A DNA stretch of 64,000 nucleotides from Amycolatopsis sp. WAC 01376 (GTDB taxonomy: Bacteria > Actinomycetota > Actinomycetes > Mycobacteriales > Pseudonocardiaceae), in the NCBI RefSeq assembly GCF_003947415.1, contig NZ_QHKL01000009.1, positions 372,001-436,000 of the forward strand, written 5' to 3'. Below the pieces are notes generated by a model, which saw nothing but the letters and a program-made list of their open reading frames with translations, was not told where the DNA came from and ran no database searches. The translations under genes were made by a program, and so were the position numbers. Below, in pieces: positions 1-8,374 of this stretch; position 1 is the stretch's first letter, and the number at the start of each line of letters is the position of its first letter.

Positions 1-19
1 CGGTCGGGGAGCCCTCCTG

Positions 20-1033
20 ATGGAGACACCGTTCGAGTTGGGTGCGCTCCCGACGCTTTCGCGCTCCACGGCGGACCGTCAGGAATCCTTGCGCACCAAC
101 CCGGACAGGCTCGCCGAGCGCTGGCCGAACGCCCGGGTCGTGCTGCTCGACGAGCACGCGCGCACGCCGGTGATCGAGGCTTCCGGCACGCTCGCGACCC
201 GCAAGACGCAGGACGTCGGCACCGAGCCGCCCGTCGACGCGGTGTTCCTCGGGGAGTGGCAGGGCACCGACTACTGGTCGCTGCCCGGCCGCCCCGCCGG
301 GGAGACCGACACCGTCGAAATGGCGGGCAGCTGGGGTGTCGTCGAAGAAGTCCCGCGGCACGAGGGCGAGATCTGGGTCGACCTACGCGGTTACGGCGAC
401 CTGCTCGACGACGCGTCGGCAGGGCTGTTCACCACCGCGCAGGCGTTGCAGGCCTGGCGACGGCAGGCGAAGTTCTGCACGCGCTGCGGGAGCCCGACCG
501 AGATCGTCCAGCTGGGCTGGGCGAGCAAGTGCACCGGCTGCGGCCGCGAGGAGTACCCGCGCACCGACCCGGCGGTGATCTGCCTCGTGCACGACGACGC
601 CGGCGTCAACGGCGAGCACGTCCTCCTGGCACGGCAGCCGATCTGGCCGCCGGACCGCTACTCGATCCTCGCCGGTTTCGTCGAGGCGGGAGAGTCGCTC
701 GAAGGCTGTGTCGAGCGGGAGATCCGCGAAGAGGTCGGCGTCGACGTGCGCGATGTGCGTTACCTCGGCAGCCAGCCGTGGCCGTTCCCACGGTCGATCA
801 TGCTCGGCTTCACCGCACGGGCCGACATCTCCGCTCCGCTGGTGCCCGCGGAGGACGAGATCGAAGAGGCGTTCTGGGTTTCGCGCGCGGAGGTGCGGGC
901 CGCCTTCGCGAACAGCCAACTGCGGAACGCCGGTGCCGTGCCGACCCCGATCGCCGGTGGTACGCGGCAGCTCGTGCTGCCGGGGAACTCGTCGATCGCG
1001 CGCGTGATGCTGGCGGCCTGGGCCGGCGTCTGA
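20..1033 (+). CDS. nudC: NAD(+) diphosphatase / NADH pyrophosphatase, Nudix family
   Basis: Hydrolyses NAD(H) to NMN(H) and AMP; in other bacteria NudC also decaps NAD-capped RNA. The 337-residue protein has the full NudC layout: a variable N-terminal domain, a four-cysteine zinc site (Cys153, Cys156, Cys171, Cys174), a Nudix box at about residues 219-241 (GFVEAGES...REIREEVG), and directly after it the family signature SQPWPFPRS (251-259) that separates NudC from other Nudix enzymes. The ATG overlaps a TGA at 18-20, so an upstream gene outside the window may end here and be translationally coupled. The stop is followed by a 20-bp hairpin at 1088-1134. Confidence 0.95.
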   Translation: METPFELGALPTLSRSTADRQESLRTNPDRLAERWPNARVVLLDEHARTPVIEASGTLATRKTQDVGTEPPVDAVFLGEWQGTDYWSLPGRPAGETDTVEMAGSWGVVEEVPRHEGEIWVDLRGYGDLLDDASAGLFTTAQALQAWRRQAKFCTRCGSPTEIVQLGWASKCTGCGREEYPRTDPAVICLVHDDAGVNGEHVLLARQPIWPPDRYSILAGFVEAGESLEGCVEREIREEVGVDVRDVRYLGSQPWPFPRSIMLGFTARADISAPLVPAEDEIEEAFWVSRAEVRAAFANSQLRNAGAVPTPIAGGTRQLVLPGNSSIARVMLAAWAGV

Positions 1034-1087
1034 CCCTGGCGCACGCCGCTCGGCTGGCTTGAGCTCGATCAAGCGGTGGGCCTTCGC

Positions 1088-1134
1088 GACGATGGAGGAT
1101 TTGGGACACTGAACGTCCCAAATCCTCCATCGTC
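1088..1134. repeat. Perfect 20-bp hairpin, loop ACTGAAC (family B palindrome)
   Basis: Left arm 1088-1107 and right arm 1115-1134 are exact reverse complements, separated by the 7-nt loop ACTGAAC. The inner part GGGAC/GTCCC and the loop match the hairpins at 15675, 15877, 33025 and 43973, while the outer arms differ. It lies 55 bases past the nudC stop and could act as a terminator. No T-tract follows. Confidence 0.85.
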
Positions 1135-1195
1135 AGCCCGCCGGGGCGTCGTGAGCGGCGCCTTCACGTGTCTGGATGGACGACTCCCGCGTGCC

Positions 1196-1254
1196 GTCCA
1201 CCTGGTCACGAGTGTCGTCCGTCGGATCACGCGTGTCGTCCACCTGATCACGCG
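1196..1254. repeat. 21-bp tandem repeat, about 2.8 copies
   Basis: Units start at 1196, 1217 and 1238, with the pattern GTCC(A/G)(C/T)C(T/G)G(G/A)TCACG(A/C)GTGTC; the third unit is incomplete. It sits in the 457-base gene-free stretch 1034-1490 between nudC and the ROK regulator. Apart from this repeat, the hairpin and the operator-like repeat at 1445-1466, I see no gene in that stretch; the small ORFs there have no family resemblance or ribosome binding site. Confidence 0.6.
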
Positions 1255-1444
1255 AAACCGCCCGTTGAGGCGTCGCGAGCGGCCATCCGTAGGGCATTAC
1301 CACTCACGAAGCAGGTCCACCCGCCTGTCCCGAATCGGACACCCTCCGCACCGGTGCGTATACCCGCTGTGCGGAACACCCCAAGCGTTACCTCCCCGTT
1401 TCATCGCGCCGTTGACGGCTGTGGTTCGGCTCACTACAGTCCCC

Positions 1445-1466
1445 GGAAACCGTCTGTAAAGTTTCC
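1445..1466. promoter_or_regulatory. Candidate ROK operator: GGAAAC-N10-GTTTCC
   Basis: A 6-bp perfect inverted repeat, GGAAAC (1445-1450) and GTTTCC (1461-1466), lies 25 bases before the start of the ROK-family gene. The right half with its flank reads GTAAAGTTTCCTAAC, which resembles AT-rich operators of other actinobacterial ROK repressors (recalled, not searched). Autoregulation and control of the sugar operon are inferred from position. Confidence 0.45.
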
Positions 1467-1490
1467 TAACGAAGTCGGGAGCGAGCCCAA

Positions 1491-2762
1491 GTGCGAGCCG
1501 GCAGTCCGCGAATGCTGCGCGAGATCAACGATCGCGCGGCCATCGAGGTCCTCCTGAGGGACGGCCCGCTGACGCGCTCGGAGCTCGAAGTCGCGATCGG
1601 CCTGTCGAAACCCGCGACGGCGCAGCTGCTCACGCGCCTCGAGCAGGACGACGTCGTCGCCAAGGCGGGCGTGCGCGGTGGGGGCCGCGGGCCGAGGGCG
1701 CAGCTCTGGCAGGTCAACGGTGGCGTCGCCTACGTCGCGGCCGTGGACCTGACGCCGCAGCAGGCCGATTTCGTGGTCGCCGACGTCACGGGCGCGGTGC
1801 TCGCCGAGTACCAGGTCCCGCTGCCGGTCCACGAGGGCGCGGACGTCGTCGGCACCTTCGGCGCGGCGCTCACCAGCGTCGCGAACAGTGCCGGTCTCGC
1901 CGCCACCGATCTCCGCCACGTCGTCATCGGCGCGCAGGGCGCGTTCGACCCGCGCACCGGCCTGCTCTCCTCGGCGCCGCACATCCCCGGCTGGCTCGGT
2001 TTCGACGTGCCGAGCAGGCTCAGCCGTGAACTGGGCGTCGAGGTCACCATCGAGAACGACGTCAACCTCGTCGCGATCGTGGAGATGACCGCCGGCCAGG
2101 CCGTCGGGCTCGACGACTTCGTGATGATCTGGCTCAGCGACGGCGTCGGTGGCGCGGTGGTGGTCGGCCGCAGGCTGTTGCGCGGCGCGACCGGCGGTGG
2201 CGGCGAGATCGACTGGATGCGGGTGCCCGATCCGGTTTCCGTCGCCACGCCGAACGAAAAGCCGCGCGCCGGAGATCGCTTCGGTGACCTCGCCGCCTCC
2301 CCGGCCGTCGTCGAGCTGGCCGCCGCGCACGGTATCGAAGCCGAGGACGGCGCGGACGCGGTCACCAAGGCCCGCGAGAACCACAACGAACCCTTCCTCG
2401 ACGACCTGGCCCGACGCGTCGCGGGTGGCGCGGCCGGTCTCATCGCGGTCGTCGACCCCGAACTCGTCCTCCTTTCCGGTGACACGAGCCGTGCCGGTGG
2501 CGACGAATTCGCCGCGCTGGTCGCGAAAAGGCTGCACGAACTGGTCCTGCCCCGCACCCCGGTCGGGGTGGCTTCGGTGCAGGGCAACGCGGTCCGCGCG
2601 GGCGCGCTCCAATCGGCGCTCGCCACCGTCCGCAGGGACGTCTTCGGCGTCAACACCCCTTCGCTCCTCGGGCCGAGACGGTCCGGGGCGGGAGAGCCAA
2701 ATCCGATCGTGGCGATCCCGGATTCACGAACAGAACCACCGTCTCCCGCCCCAACCAACTAG
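1491..2762 (+). CDS. ROK-family transcriptional regulator of the sugar operon
   Basis: A 423-residue repressor with an N-terminal winged helix-turn-helix (about residues 8-65, RSELEVAIGLSKPATAQLLTRL) and a C-terminal ROK/sugar-kinase-like domain. IENDVNLVAI and the phosphate-loop-like SDGVGGAVVVG are visible. The zinc motif CxCGxxGCxE, which follows the GHE-type sugar-binding motif in most ROK proteins, is missing; the region reads GGGGEIDWMRVPDPV (about residues 234-248). The GTG start at 1491 has GGGAG at 1477-1481, nine bases away. The gene ends 10 bases before the binding-protein start, so it is the first gene of the operon and probably represses it until a sugar or sugar phosphate binds. 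The ligand cannot be read from sequence. Confidence 0.88.
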   Translation: MRAGSPRMLREINDRAAIEVLLRDGPLTRSELEVAIGLSKPATAQLLTRLEQDDVVAKAGVRGGGRGPRAQLWQVNGGVAYVAAVDLTPQQADFVVADVTGAVLAEYQVPLPVHEGADVVGTFGAALTSVANSAGLAATDLRHVVIGAQGAFDPRTGLLSSAPHIPGWLGFDVPSRLSRELGVEVTIENDVNLVAIVEMTAGQAVGLDDFVMIWLSDGVGGAVVVGRRLLRGATGGGGEIDWMRVPDPVSVATPNEKPRAGDRFGDLAASPAVVELAAAHGIEAEDGADAVTKARENHNEPFLDDLARRVAGGAAGLIAVVDPELVLLSGDTSRAGGDEFAALVAKRLHELVLPRTPVGVASVQGNAVRAGALQSALATVRRDVFGVNTPSLLGPRRSGAGEPNPIVAIPDSRTEPPSPAPTN

Positions 2763-2772
2763 GAGGAGGGTC

Positions 2773-4155
2773 ATGAGTTCCACGACCCAGGTTCGGAGAA
2801 GTGGCCGCCGTTGGCGCGGCTCGATAGTGCTCGGCGCGGTCACCGTCGCCGCGCTGGTGTCCGCGTGTTCGGGCGCCGCAAGCGGCCCGAGCGGCGGGTC
2901 GGGCGACGCGGCGGCCGCCCCGGCCGCGGACGCGAAGCTCACGCTGACCGTCTACAGCAAGTTCACCGACCGCGAGTACAACGTGGTGACCGCCGGGCTC
3001 AACAAGCTCAAGGCGAAGTTCCCGAACATCGAGATCAAGCACGAAGGCCAGCAGGACGACGACAAGATCACCCAGTCCATCCGCGGCGGCAACCCGCCGG
3101 ACGTGGCGATCTCGTTCTTCACCGACAACCTCGGCGCGTGGTGCTCCACGGGCAGCTTCCAGGATCTGAAGCCCTACATCGACCGCGACAAGATCGATCT
3201 GACGCAGATCCCCGACGCGGTCCGCAGCTACACCGAGTACCAGGGCAAGCGGTGCGCCATGCCGCTGCTCGCCGACGTCTACGGCTTCTATTACAACAAG
3301 GACATGTTCGCGGCGAAGGGCATCACGTCGCCGCCGAAGACGACCTCGGAACTGTTCGAGGCCACCAAGAAGCTGACCGAGTTCAACCCGGACGGCTCGA
3401 TCAAGGTCGCCGGGTTCATGCCGTCGATGCCGTTCTACGCCAACTTCGCGCAGTACTGGGCCCCGAACTTCGGTGCCACCTACCTCGGCGCGGACGGCCA
3501 GTCGCATCTCGCCGACAGCCCCGAGTGGAAGGCGATGTTCGACTTCCAGAAGCAGCTCGTCGACTTCTACGGCGGTCACGCCAAGGTCGAGCAGTTCAAG
3601 GCCGGTCTCGGCGAGGAGTACTCGGCGGACCACGGTTTCCAGCGCGGCAAGCTCGCGATGATGATCGACGGCGAATACCGCACCGCGTTCATCAAGGACC
3701 AGACGCCGGACCTGAAGTTCGGCACCGCGGCCCCGCCGGTGCTCGACAGCAAGCCGGATCGCTACGGCGGCGCGTTCACCACGGGCACGATCATCGCGAT
3801 CCCCAAGGGTGCCAAGAACCCCGGCGCGGCTTGGGAACTGATCAAGCAGGTCACCCTCGACACGGCGACGCTGGTCGAGCTGTCGAACGGGCTGAAGAAC
3901 GTGCCGAGCACCAAGGCCGCGCTGACCGACCCGAAGCTCGAGGTCACGCCGGAGTTCAAGACGTTCCTCGACCTGTACAACGGCGGAAAGCTGCTGCCGA
4001 ACCCGTCGACGCCGATCGGCGACGCGCACCTCAAGGCCGTCAACGACTTCGCCGAGAAGTGGCAGGCGGGCAACATCCCCGACATGACCGCGGGGCTCAA
4101 ACAGGTCGACGCTCAGATCAACGACGAGCTGGCCCAGAAACGCGCCGGCGGCTGA
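2773..4155 (+). CDS. Sugar ABC transporter substrate-binding lipoprotein
   Basis: A 460-residue extracellular solute-binding protein (family 1, CUT1 importers). It has a basic N-region, a hydrophobic stretch and the lipobox LVSAC (cysteine about residue 35), then a Ser/Gly/Ala-rich linker before the mature fold. The frame stays open far upstream, but ATG 2773 has a strong AGGAGGAGGG at 2761-2770 and gives a clean lipoprotein signal, so it is taken as the start. The two permeases follow directly. No ATPase is encoded in the operon, so a shared MsiK-type ATPase elsewhere in the genome probably powers it, as in streptomycetes. The substrate is probably an oligosaccharide or beta-glycoside, judged only from the GH4 gene downstream. 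Confidence 0.93.
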   Translation: MSSTTQVRRSGRRWRGSIVLGAVTVAALVSACSGAASGPSGGSGDAAAAPAADAKLTLTVYSKFTDREYNVVTAGLNKLKAKFPNIEIKHEGQQDDDKITQSIRGGNPPDVAISFFTDNLGAWCSTGSFQDLKPYIDRDKIDLTQIPDAVRSYTEYQGKRCAMPLLADVYGFYYNKDMFAAKGITSPPKTTSELFEATKKLTEFNPDGSIKVAGFMPSMPFYANFAQYWAPNFGATYLGADGQSHLADSPEWKAMFDFQKQLVDFYGGHAKVEQFKAGLGEEYSADHGFQRGKLAMMIDGEYRTAFIKDQTPDLKFGTAAPPVLDSKPDRYGGAFTTGTIIAIPKGAKNPGAAWELIKQVTLDTATLVELSNGLKNVPSTKAALTDPKLEVTPEFKTFLDLYNGGKLLPNPSTPIGDAHLKAVNDFAEKWQAGNIPDMTAGLKQVDAQINDELAQKRAGG

Positions 4156-4159
4156 TCGC

Positions 4160-5149
4160 ATGACCTCGACCATGGACTCGCACGTGGTCGCTTCCCCTTC
4201 CGCGTCCAGCCGGACGCGGAAGGGGAACGCAGCGCGCCGCCGTCGCACAGTCTTCTATTTCATCGCACCGGCGATGCTCGGGTTCCTGATCTTCTTCGGC
4301 TACCCGCTGATCGCCACGGTGTACTACTCGCTCACCCGCTACGACCTGATCAACCCGCCGGAATTCGTCGGCTTCGACAACTACATCCGGATGTTCACCA
4401 GCGAGCCGCTGGTCGGCACCGCCGCGTACAACACGCTGTGGCTGGTGATCGTCCTGACGTTCTGCCGCGTGGTGTTCGCCCTCGGCACGGCGTCGATCAT
4501 CTCCCGGCTCAAGTCGGGCGTCGGCCTGGTGCGGACGCTCTGCTACCTGCCGTCGCTGGCCCCGCCCGCCGCGGCGACCCTGGCGTTCGTGTTCCTGTTC
4601 AACCCGGAATACGGCCCGGTCAACGCGTTCCTGCGGGCGGTCGGCGTCGACGGCGGCCTGTGGTTCAACGACCCGGCGATGTCGAAGCCCGCGCTGACCC
4701 TGCTGGTGATGTGGGGTTCGGGCGAGCTGATGATCATCATCCTGGCCGCGTTGCTCGACGTGCCGCAGGAACAGTACGAAGCCGCCCAGCTCGACGGCGC
4801 CGGTCCGGTCCGCCGGTTCTGGCACGTCACACTGCCGTCGATCTCGCCGGTGCTGCTGTTCGGTGTCGTCAACTCGATGATCTTCGCGTTGCAGTTCTTC
4901 ACACAGGCGATCGTCGCGGGTTCGGCGGCCGCCGGCGCGGCGGACGTCGCGGGTAACACGAGATTCATCGGCGCACCACAGAACTCGACGCTGACCTATC
5001 CGGTTTGGCTGTACGTCCAGGGTTTCCGGTATTTCAACATGGGTTACGCGGCGGCGATGGCGGTCCTGCTGTTCATCGTCTCGGCCGGGTTCACCTGGAT
5101 TCTCGTGCGGCAGCTCCGTAAGTCCCAGCATCAGGAGGAGGGCGGATGA
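4160..5149 (+). CDS. Sugar ABC transporter permease (MalF/UgpA-like)
   Basis: A 329-residue inner-membrane permease with six predicted helices, starting with a hydrophobic segment at about residues 33-55. The EAA loop that contacts the ATPase is seen as YEAAQLDGAGPVRRFWHVTLP (split YEAAQLDGAG / PVRRFWHVTLP). ATG 4160 lies four bases after the binding-protein stop. The stop overlaps the start of the next permease (ATGA, 5146-5149), showing translational coupling. It forms the channel together with the next gene product. Confidence 0.93.
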   Translation: MTSTMDSHVVASPSASSRTRKGNAARRRRTVFYFIAPAMLGFLIFFGYPLIATVYYSLTRYDLINPPEFVGFDNYIRMFTSEPLVGTAAYNTLWLVIVLTFCRVVFALGTASIISRLKSGVGLVRTLCYLPSLAPPAAATLAFVFLFNPEYGPVNAFLRAVGVDGGLWFNDPAMSKPALTLLVMWGSGELMIIILAALLDVPQEQYEAAQLDGAGPVRRFWHVTLPSISPVLLFGVVNSMIFALQFFTQAIVAGSAAAGAADVAGNTRFIGAPQNSTLTYPVWLYVQGFRYFNMGYAAAMAVLLFIVSAGFTWILVRQLRKSQHQEEGG

Positions 5150-6039
5150 CCACACTGGCCGAACCCCGGCACGCCGCCCCGGCGTCCGAACCGCCGAAGG
5201 TACGGATGCGGCGTCAATGGGACAAGAAGCTGTACTGGATCGCCACGCACAGCCTGGGGATCGCGATGGGCGTGATCTTCATGTTGCCCATCCTGTTCGT
5301 TTTCCTCACCGCGGTGATGTCGAGCGAACAGGCGCTTTCGTCGAACTTCTGGCCGAAGGAATGGCACTTCGAGAACTTCATCGAGGTGTTCGAAAAGGCG
5401 CCGCTGTTGCAGTACTTCGGCAACAGCATGCTCTATTCGACGCTGGCCACCTTCGGGGCGCTTGTTTCGGCCATTCCGGCGGCGTACGCGCTTTCGAAGC
5501 TGAAGTTCCGCGGGCAGAACCTGTTCTTCATGCTCACCGTGGCCGCGATGATGCTTCCCCCGCAGGTCACCGTCGTGCCGCTGTACGACCTGTGGGTGCG
5601 GCTCGGGTTCACCGGGACGCTGGTCCCGCTGATCGTGCCGTACTTCTTCTTCGACGCGTTCTCGATCTTCCTGCTGCGGCAGTTCTTCCTCACCATTCCG
5701 AAGGACTACCTGGAAGCGGCGAAGATCGACGGCTGCAACGAGTTCCAGACGATGCTCAAGGTGCTGATCCCGATGGCGAAGCCGGGGATCGCGGCCACCG
5801 CGATGTTCTGCTTCCTGTTCACCTGGAACGACTATTTCGGTCCGCTGCTCTACACCGGTGAGACCCGCGACAGCTGGCCGCTTTCGCTGGCGATCGCGTC
5901 GTTCCGCGGGATGCACCACGTGGAATGGAACCTCACCATGGCGGCCACCGCGCTGATCATGCTTCCGGTGATCGTGCTGTTCGTATTCGCGCAGAAGTCC
6001 TTCGTCAAGGGCGTCACATTCACAGGGGTCAAGGGATGA
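5146..6039 (+). CDS. Sugar ABC transporter permease (MalG/UgpE-like)
   Basis: A 297-residue CUT1 permease, partner of the preceding gene. Six hydrophobic segments are apparent, and the EAA loop reads LEAAKIDGCNEFQTML followed by KVLIPMAKPG. Its start overlaps the preceding stop and its stop overlaps the start of the GH4 gene (ATGA at 6036-6039), so four genes in a row are tightly coupled. Confidence 0.93.
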   Translation: MTTLAEPRHAAPASEPPKVRMRRQWDKKLYWIATHSLGIAMGVIFMLPILFVFLTAVMSSEQALSSNFWPKEWHFENFIEVFEKAPLLQYFGNSMLYSTLATFGALVSAIPAAYALSKLKFRGQNLFFMLTVAAMMLPPQVTVVPLYDLWVRLGFTGTLVPLIVPYFFFDAFSIFLLRQFFLTIPKDYLEAAKIDGCNEFQTMLKVLIPMAKPGIAATAMFCFLFTWNDYFGPLLYTGETRDSWPLSLAIASFRGMHHVEWNLTMAATALIMLPVIVLFVFAQKSFVKGVTFTGVKG

Positions 6040-7301
6040 AACTGGCAGTCGTCGGTGGTGGGTCCACGTACACGCCCGAGCTGATCGACGGGATCGCCGG
6101 TCGGCGGTCCACTTTGGACGTCGACGAGATCGTGCTGATCGATCCGGACGCGTACCGGGTGGAGGCGGTCGCTGACTTCAGCAACCGGTTGCTCGACCAC
6201 GCCGGGCATCCGGCGCGGGTCCGCACCACCGCGAGTCTCGAAGAGGGTGTCGACGGTGCGTCGGCGGTGCTGATCCAGCTGCGGGTCGGCGGGCAGCGCG
6301 CGCGGCGCGGGGACGAGACGTTCCCGCACGCCTGCGGCTGTGTCGGGCAGGAGACCACGGGCGCGGGCGGCCTCGCGAAGGCGCTGCGCACCGTGCCGGT
6401 CGTGCTCGACATCGCCGACCGGGTGCGGAAGATCGCCGGTGACGACACGTGGATCGTGAACTTCACGAACCCGGTCGGCATCGTCACCCGCGCGCTGCTG
6501 AACGAGGGCCACCGCGCCGTCGGGCTGTGCAACGTCGCGATCCACCTCCAGCGCACGTTCGCGCATCTGCTCGGTGCCGGCGTCGACGAGGTCAAACTCG
6601 TCCACACCGGACTGAACCACTTGAGCTGGGAACGGAAGGTGCTCGTCAACGGCGAGGACCGGCTGCCGGAACTGCTGGCGGAGCACGCGGAATTCCTCGG
6701 CGAGCACGTCACCGCGCCGGTCGAGTGGATGCGGCGGATGAACGTCGTGCCGTCGTATTACCTGAAGTACTACTACGGGCACGACGAGCAGGTCATGAAG
6801 CAGCGCACCGAGCGGCCGCGCGCGGACGTCGTCAGCGACGTCGAAGAGGAACTGCTCAAGGTGTACCTCGACCCGGAGGTGGTGACCAAACCGGAGCAGC
6901 TGGAAAAGCGGGGCGGCGCCTACTATTCCGAGGCCGCGGTGCAGCTCGTGCACGCGCTCACCTCGGGCGGGCCCGCGGAGGAGCACGTCGTCAACGTCCG
7001 CAACGAAGGCACTTTCGACTTCCTGCCGGACGACGCCGTCATCGAGGTTCCGTCCCTTGTGGACGGAAACGGTCCTCGTCCGATCGCGCAACCGCGGGTG
7101 GAACAGCGGTTCGCCGGGCTCATCGCCGGGGTCACCGCGTACGAGCACCTCGCGCTGGACGCGGCGATCAAGGGCGGCCGGGACCGGGTGGCCGACGCGT
7201 TGCTCGCGCATCCGCTCGTCGGCCAGTACGCCAAGGCCGATCAGCTCGCCGACACGCTGGTGCAGGTCAACCGTGAGTTCCTGCCGTGGGCGGGGGCATG
7301 A
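6036..7301 (+). CDS. Glycoside hydrolase family 4 (6-phospho-beta-glucosidase-like)
   Basis: A 421-residue NAD- and metal-dependent glycosidase. Visible GH4 features are the dinucleotide site AVVGGGSTYTPEL (residues 4-16), VGQETTGAGG (103-112), VNFTNPVGIV (141-150), the metal site CNVAIH (Cys165, Asn166, His170) and GLNHLSW (192-198). GH4 enzymes oxidise C3 of the sugar and eliminate the aglycone, usually from phosphorylated glycosides. ATG 6036 overlaps the permease stop. The next gene is a sugar kinase that could provide the phosphorylated substrate, because an ABC importer, unlike a PTS, delivers free sugar. Exact specificity within GH4 is not certain. Confidence 0.9.
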   Translation: MKLAVVGGGSTYTPELIDGIAGRRSTLDVDEIVLIDPDAYRVEAVADFSNRLLDHAGHPARVRTTASLEEGVDGASAVLIQLRVGGQRARRGDETFPHACGCVGQETTGAGGLAKALRTVPVVLDIADRVRKIAGDDTWIVNFTNPVGIVTRALLNEGHRAVGLCNVAIHLQRTFAHLLGAGVDEVKLVHTGLNHLSWERKVLVNGEDRLPELLAEHAEFLGEHVTAPVEWMRRMNVVPSYYLKYYYGHDEQVMKQRTERPRADVVSDVEEELLKVYLDPEVVTKPEQLEKRGGAYYSEAAVQLVHALTSGGPAEEHVVNVRNEGTFDFLPDDAVIEVPSLVDGNGPRPIAQPRVEQRFAGLIAGVTAYEHLALDAAIKGGRDRVADALLAHPLVGQYAKADQLADTLVQVNREFLPWAGA

Positions 7302-8290
7302 CGGCCGGCTCACGAGACGTCGTCGTCGCGATCGACGGCGGCAACAGCAAGACCGACGTCCTGATCGTCTCGCGGGACGGACGGGTGCTCGGACAGTCGC
7401 GAGGGCCGGGCGCCTCCCCGCAGAACATCGGGGTCGACGGCAGCGTCCGCGCGCTGGAGAAGCTGGTACTGGAAGCCCTTCGCGGGGCGGGGCTTCCCGA
7501 CGAACGTCCTTTCGCGACACATACGTCGGCCTACCTCGCGGGGCTGGATTTCCCGCGGGAGGAGAAGATCCTGCACGCCGCATTGGCCGCACGCGGCTGG
7601 AGCGACACGCTGATCGTCGGCAACGACACGCTCGCACTGCTGCGCGCGGGCAGTTCCGACGGGACGGGGGTGGCGGTGGTGTGCGGCGCCGGGATCAACG
7701 GCGCCGGTGTCAGCGCCGACGGCCGCGAGCACCGGTTTCCCGCGCTGGGCAAGATCTCCGGCGACTGGGGCGGCGGCTACCGGCTGGGCGAGGAAGCACT
7801 GTGGTGGGCCGTCCGCGCCGAGGACGGCCGTGGTCCGGGTACGGCTTTGCAAGCCGCCGTCACCGCGCACTTCGAGACGTCTTCGGTGCTGGAAGTGGTG
7901 CAGCGACTGCACTTCGAGGAGCTGCACTCCGACGCGATCCACGGCCTGTGCCCGCTGCTGTTCGCCGTCGCGGCGGACGGCGACGAGGTGGCGCAGGACG
8001 TGGTCGACCGGTTCGTCGAAGAGGTCGCCCTGCTGGTCGGGGTCATCCTCCGGCGGCTCGAACTGACCGGGGAAGCACCCGAAGTCATCCTCGGCGGGGG
8101 AGTGCTGACCGGGGTCGGCACGCAGGTGATCGCGGAAATCGAGCGGCGGTGCCTGAAGGTGGCGCCGCAGGCTTCGATCCAGGTCGTCGACGTGGCCCCC
8201 GTGGTCGGCGCGGCGTTGTTCGCACTGGACACCATCGGTGCCGCGGACTCGGCGAAGGTCGCGCTCAAGGTGGCCACGAAGCGGGTCTGA
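7298..8290 (+). CDS. BadF/BadG-type sugar kinase (N-acetylglucosamine kinase-like)
   Basis: A 330-residue ASKHA-fold ATPase. The phosphate-1 motif VVVAIDGGNSKTDVLIV lies near residues 8-24, the phosphate-2 motif VVCGAGINGAGV near 127-138, and an adenosine-type motif EVILGGGVLTGVG near 265-277. Members include eukaryotic-type GlcNAc kinase and bacterial glucosamine kinase. ATG 7298 overlaps the GH4 stop (ATGA). It is the last gene of the operon and is followed by a 25-bp hairpin. It most likely phosphorylates the imported sugar or its hydrolysis product; which of the two is not visible. Confidence 0.87.
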   Translation: MTAGSRDVVVAIDGGNSKTDVLIVSRDGRVLGQSRGPGASPQNIGVDGSVRALEKLVLEALRGAGLPDERPFATHTSAYLAGLDFPREEKILHAALAARGWSDTLIVGNDTLALLRAGSSDGTGVAVVCGAGINGAGVSADGREHRFPALGKISGDWGGGYRLGEEALWWAVRAEDGRGPGTALQAAVTAHFETSSVLEVVQRLHFEELHSDAIHGLCPLLFAVAADGDEVAQDVVDRFVEEVALLVGVILRRLELTGEAPEVILGGGVLTGVGTQVIAEIERRCLKVAPQASIQVVDVAPVVGAALFALDTIGAADSAKVALKVATKRV

Positions 8291-8302
8291 AGGAAGTAGC
8301 GC

Positions 8303-8359
8303 GTGTCATGAAAGGGTCGTTCAGGACGAATTTTGTCCTGAACGACCCTTTCATGACAC
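8303..8359. terminator. 25-bp perfect hairpin between convergent genes
   Basis: Left arm 8303-8327 and right arm 8335-8359 are exact complements around a 7-nt loop GAATTTT. It lies 12 bases after the kinase stop and 15 bases before the stop of the convergent AHSA1 gene, so it can serve both strands. There is no T-tract. Its sequence differs from the other hairpin families in the window. Confidence 0.7.
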
Positions 8360-8374
8360 TTCCGGACTATCGGC

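Noticed and set aside
1434..2612. Minus-strand ORF opposite the ROK gene
   Set aside because: The plus strand has a recognisable winged helix and ROK domain; the minus translation has no motif.
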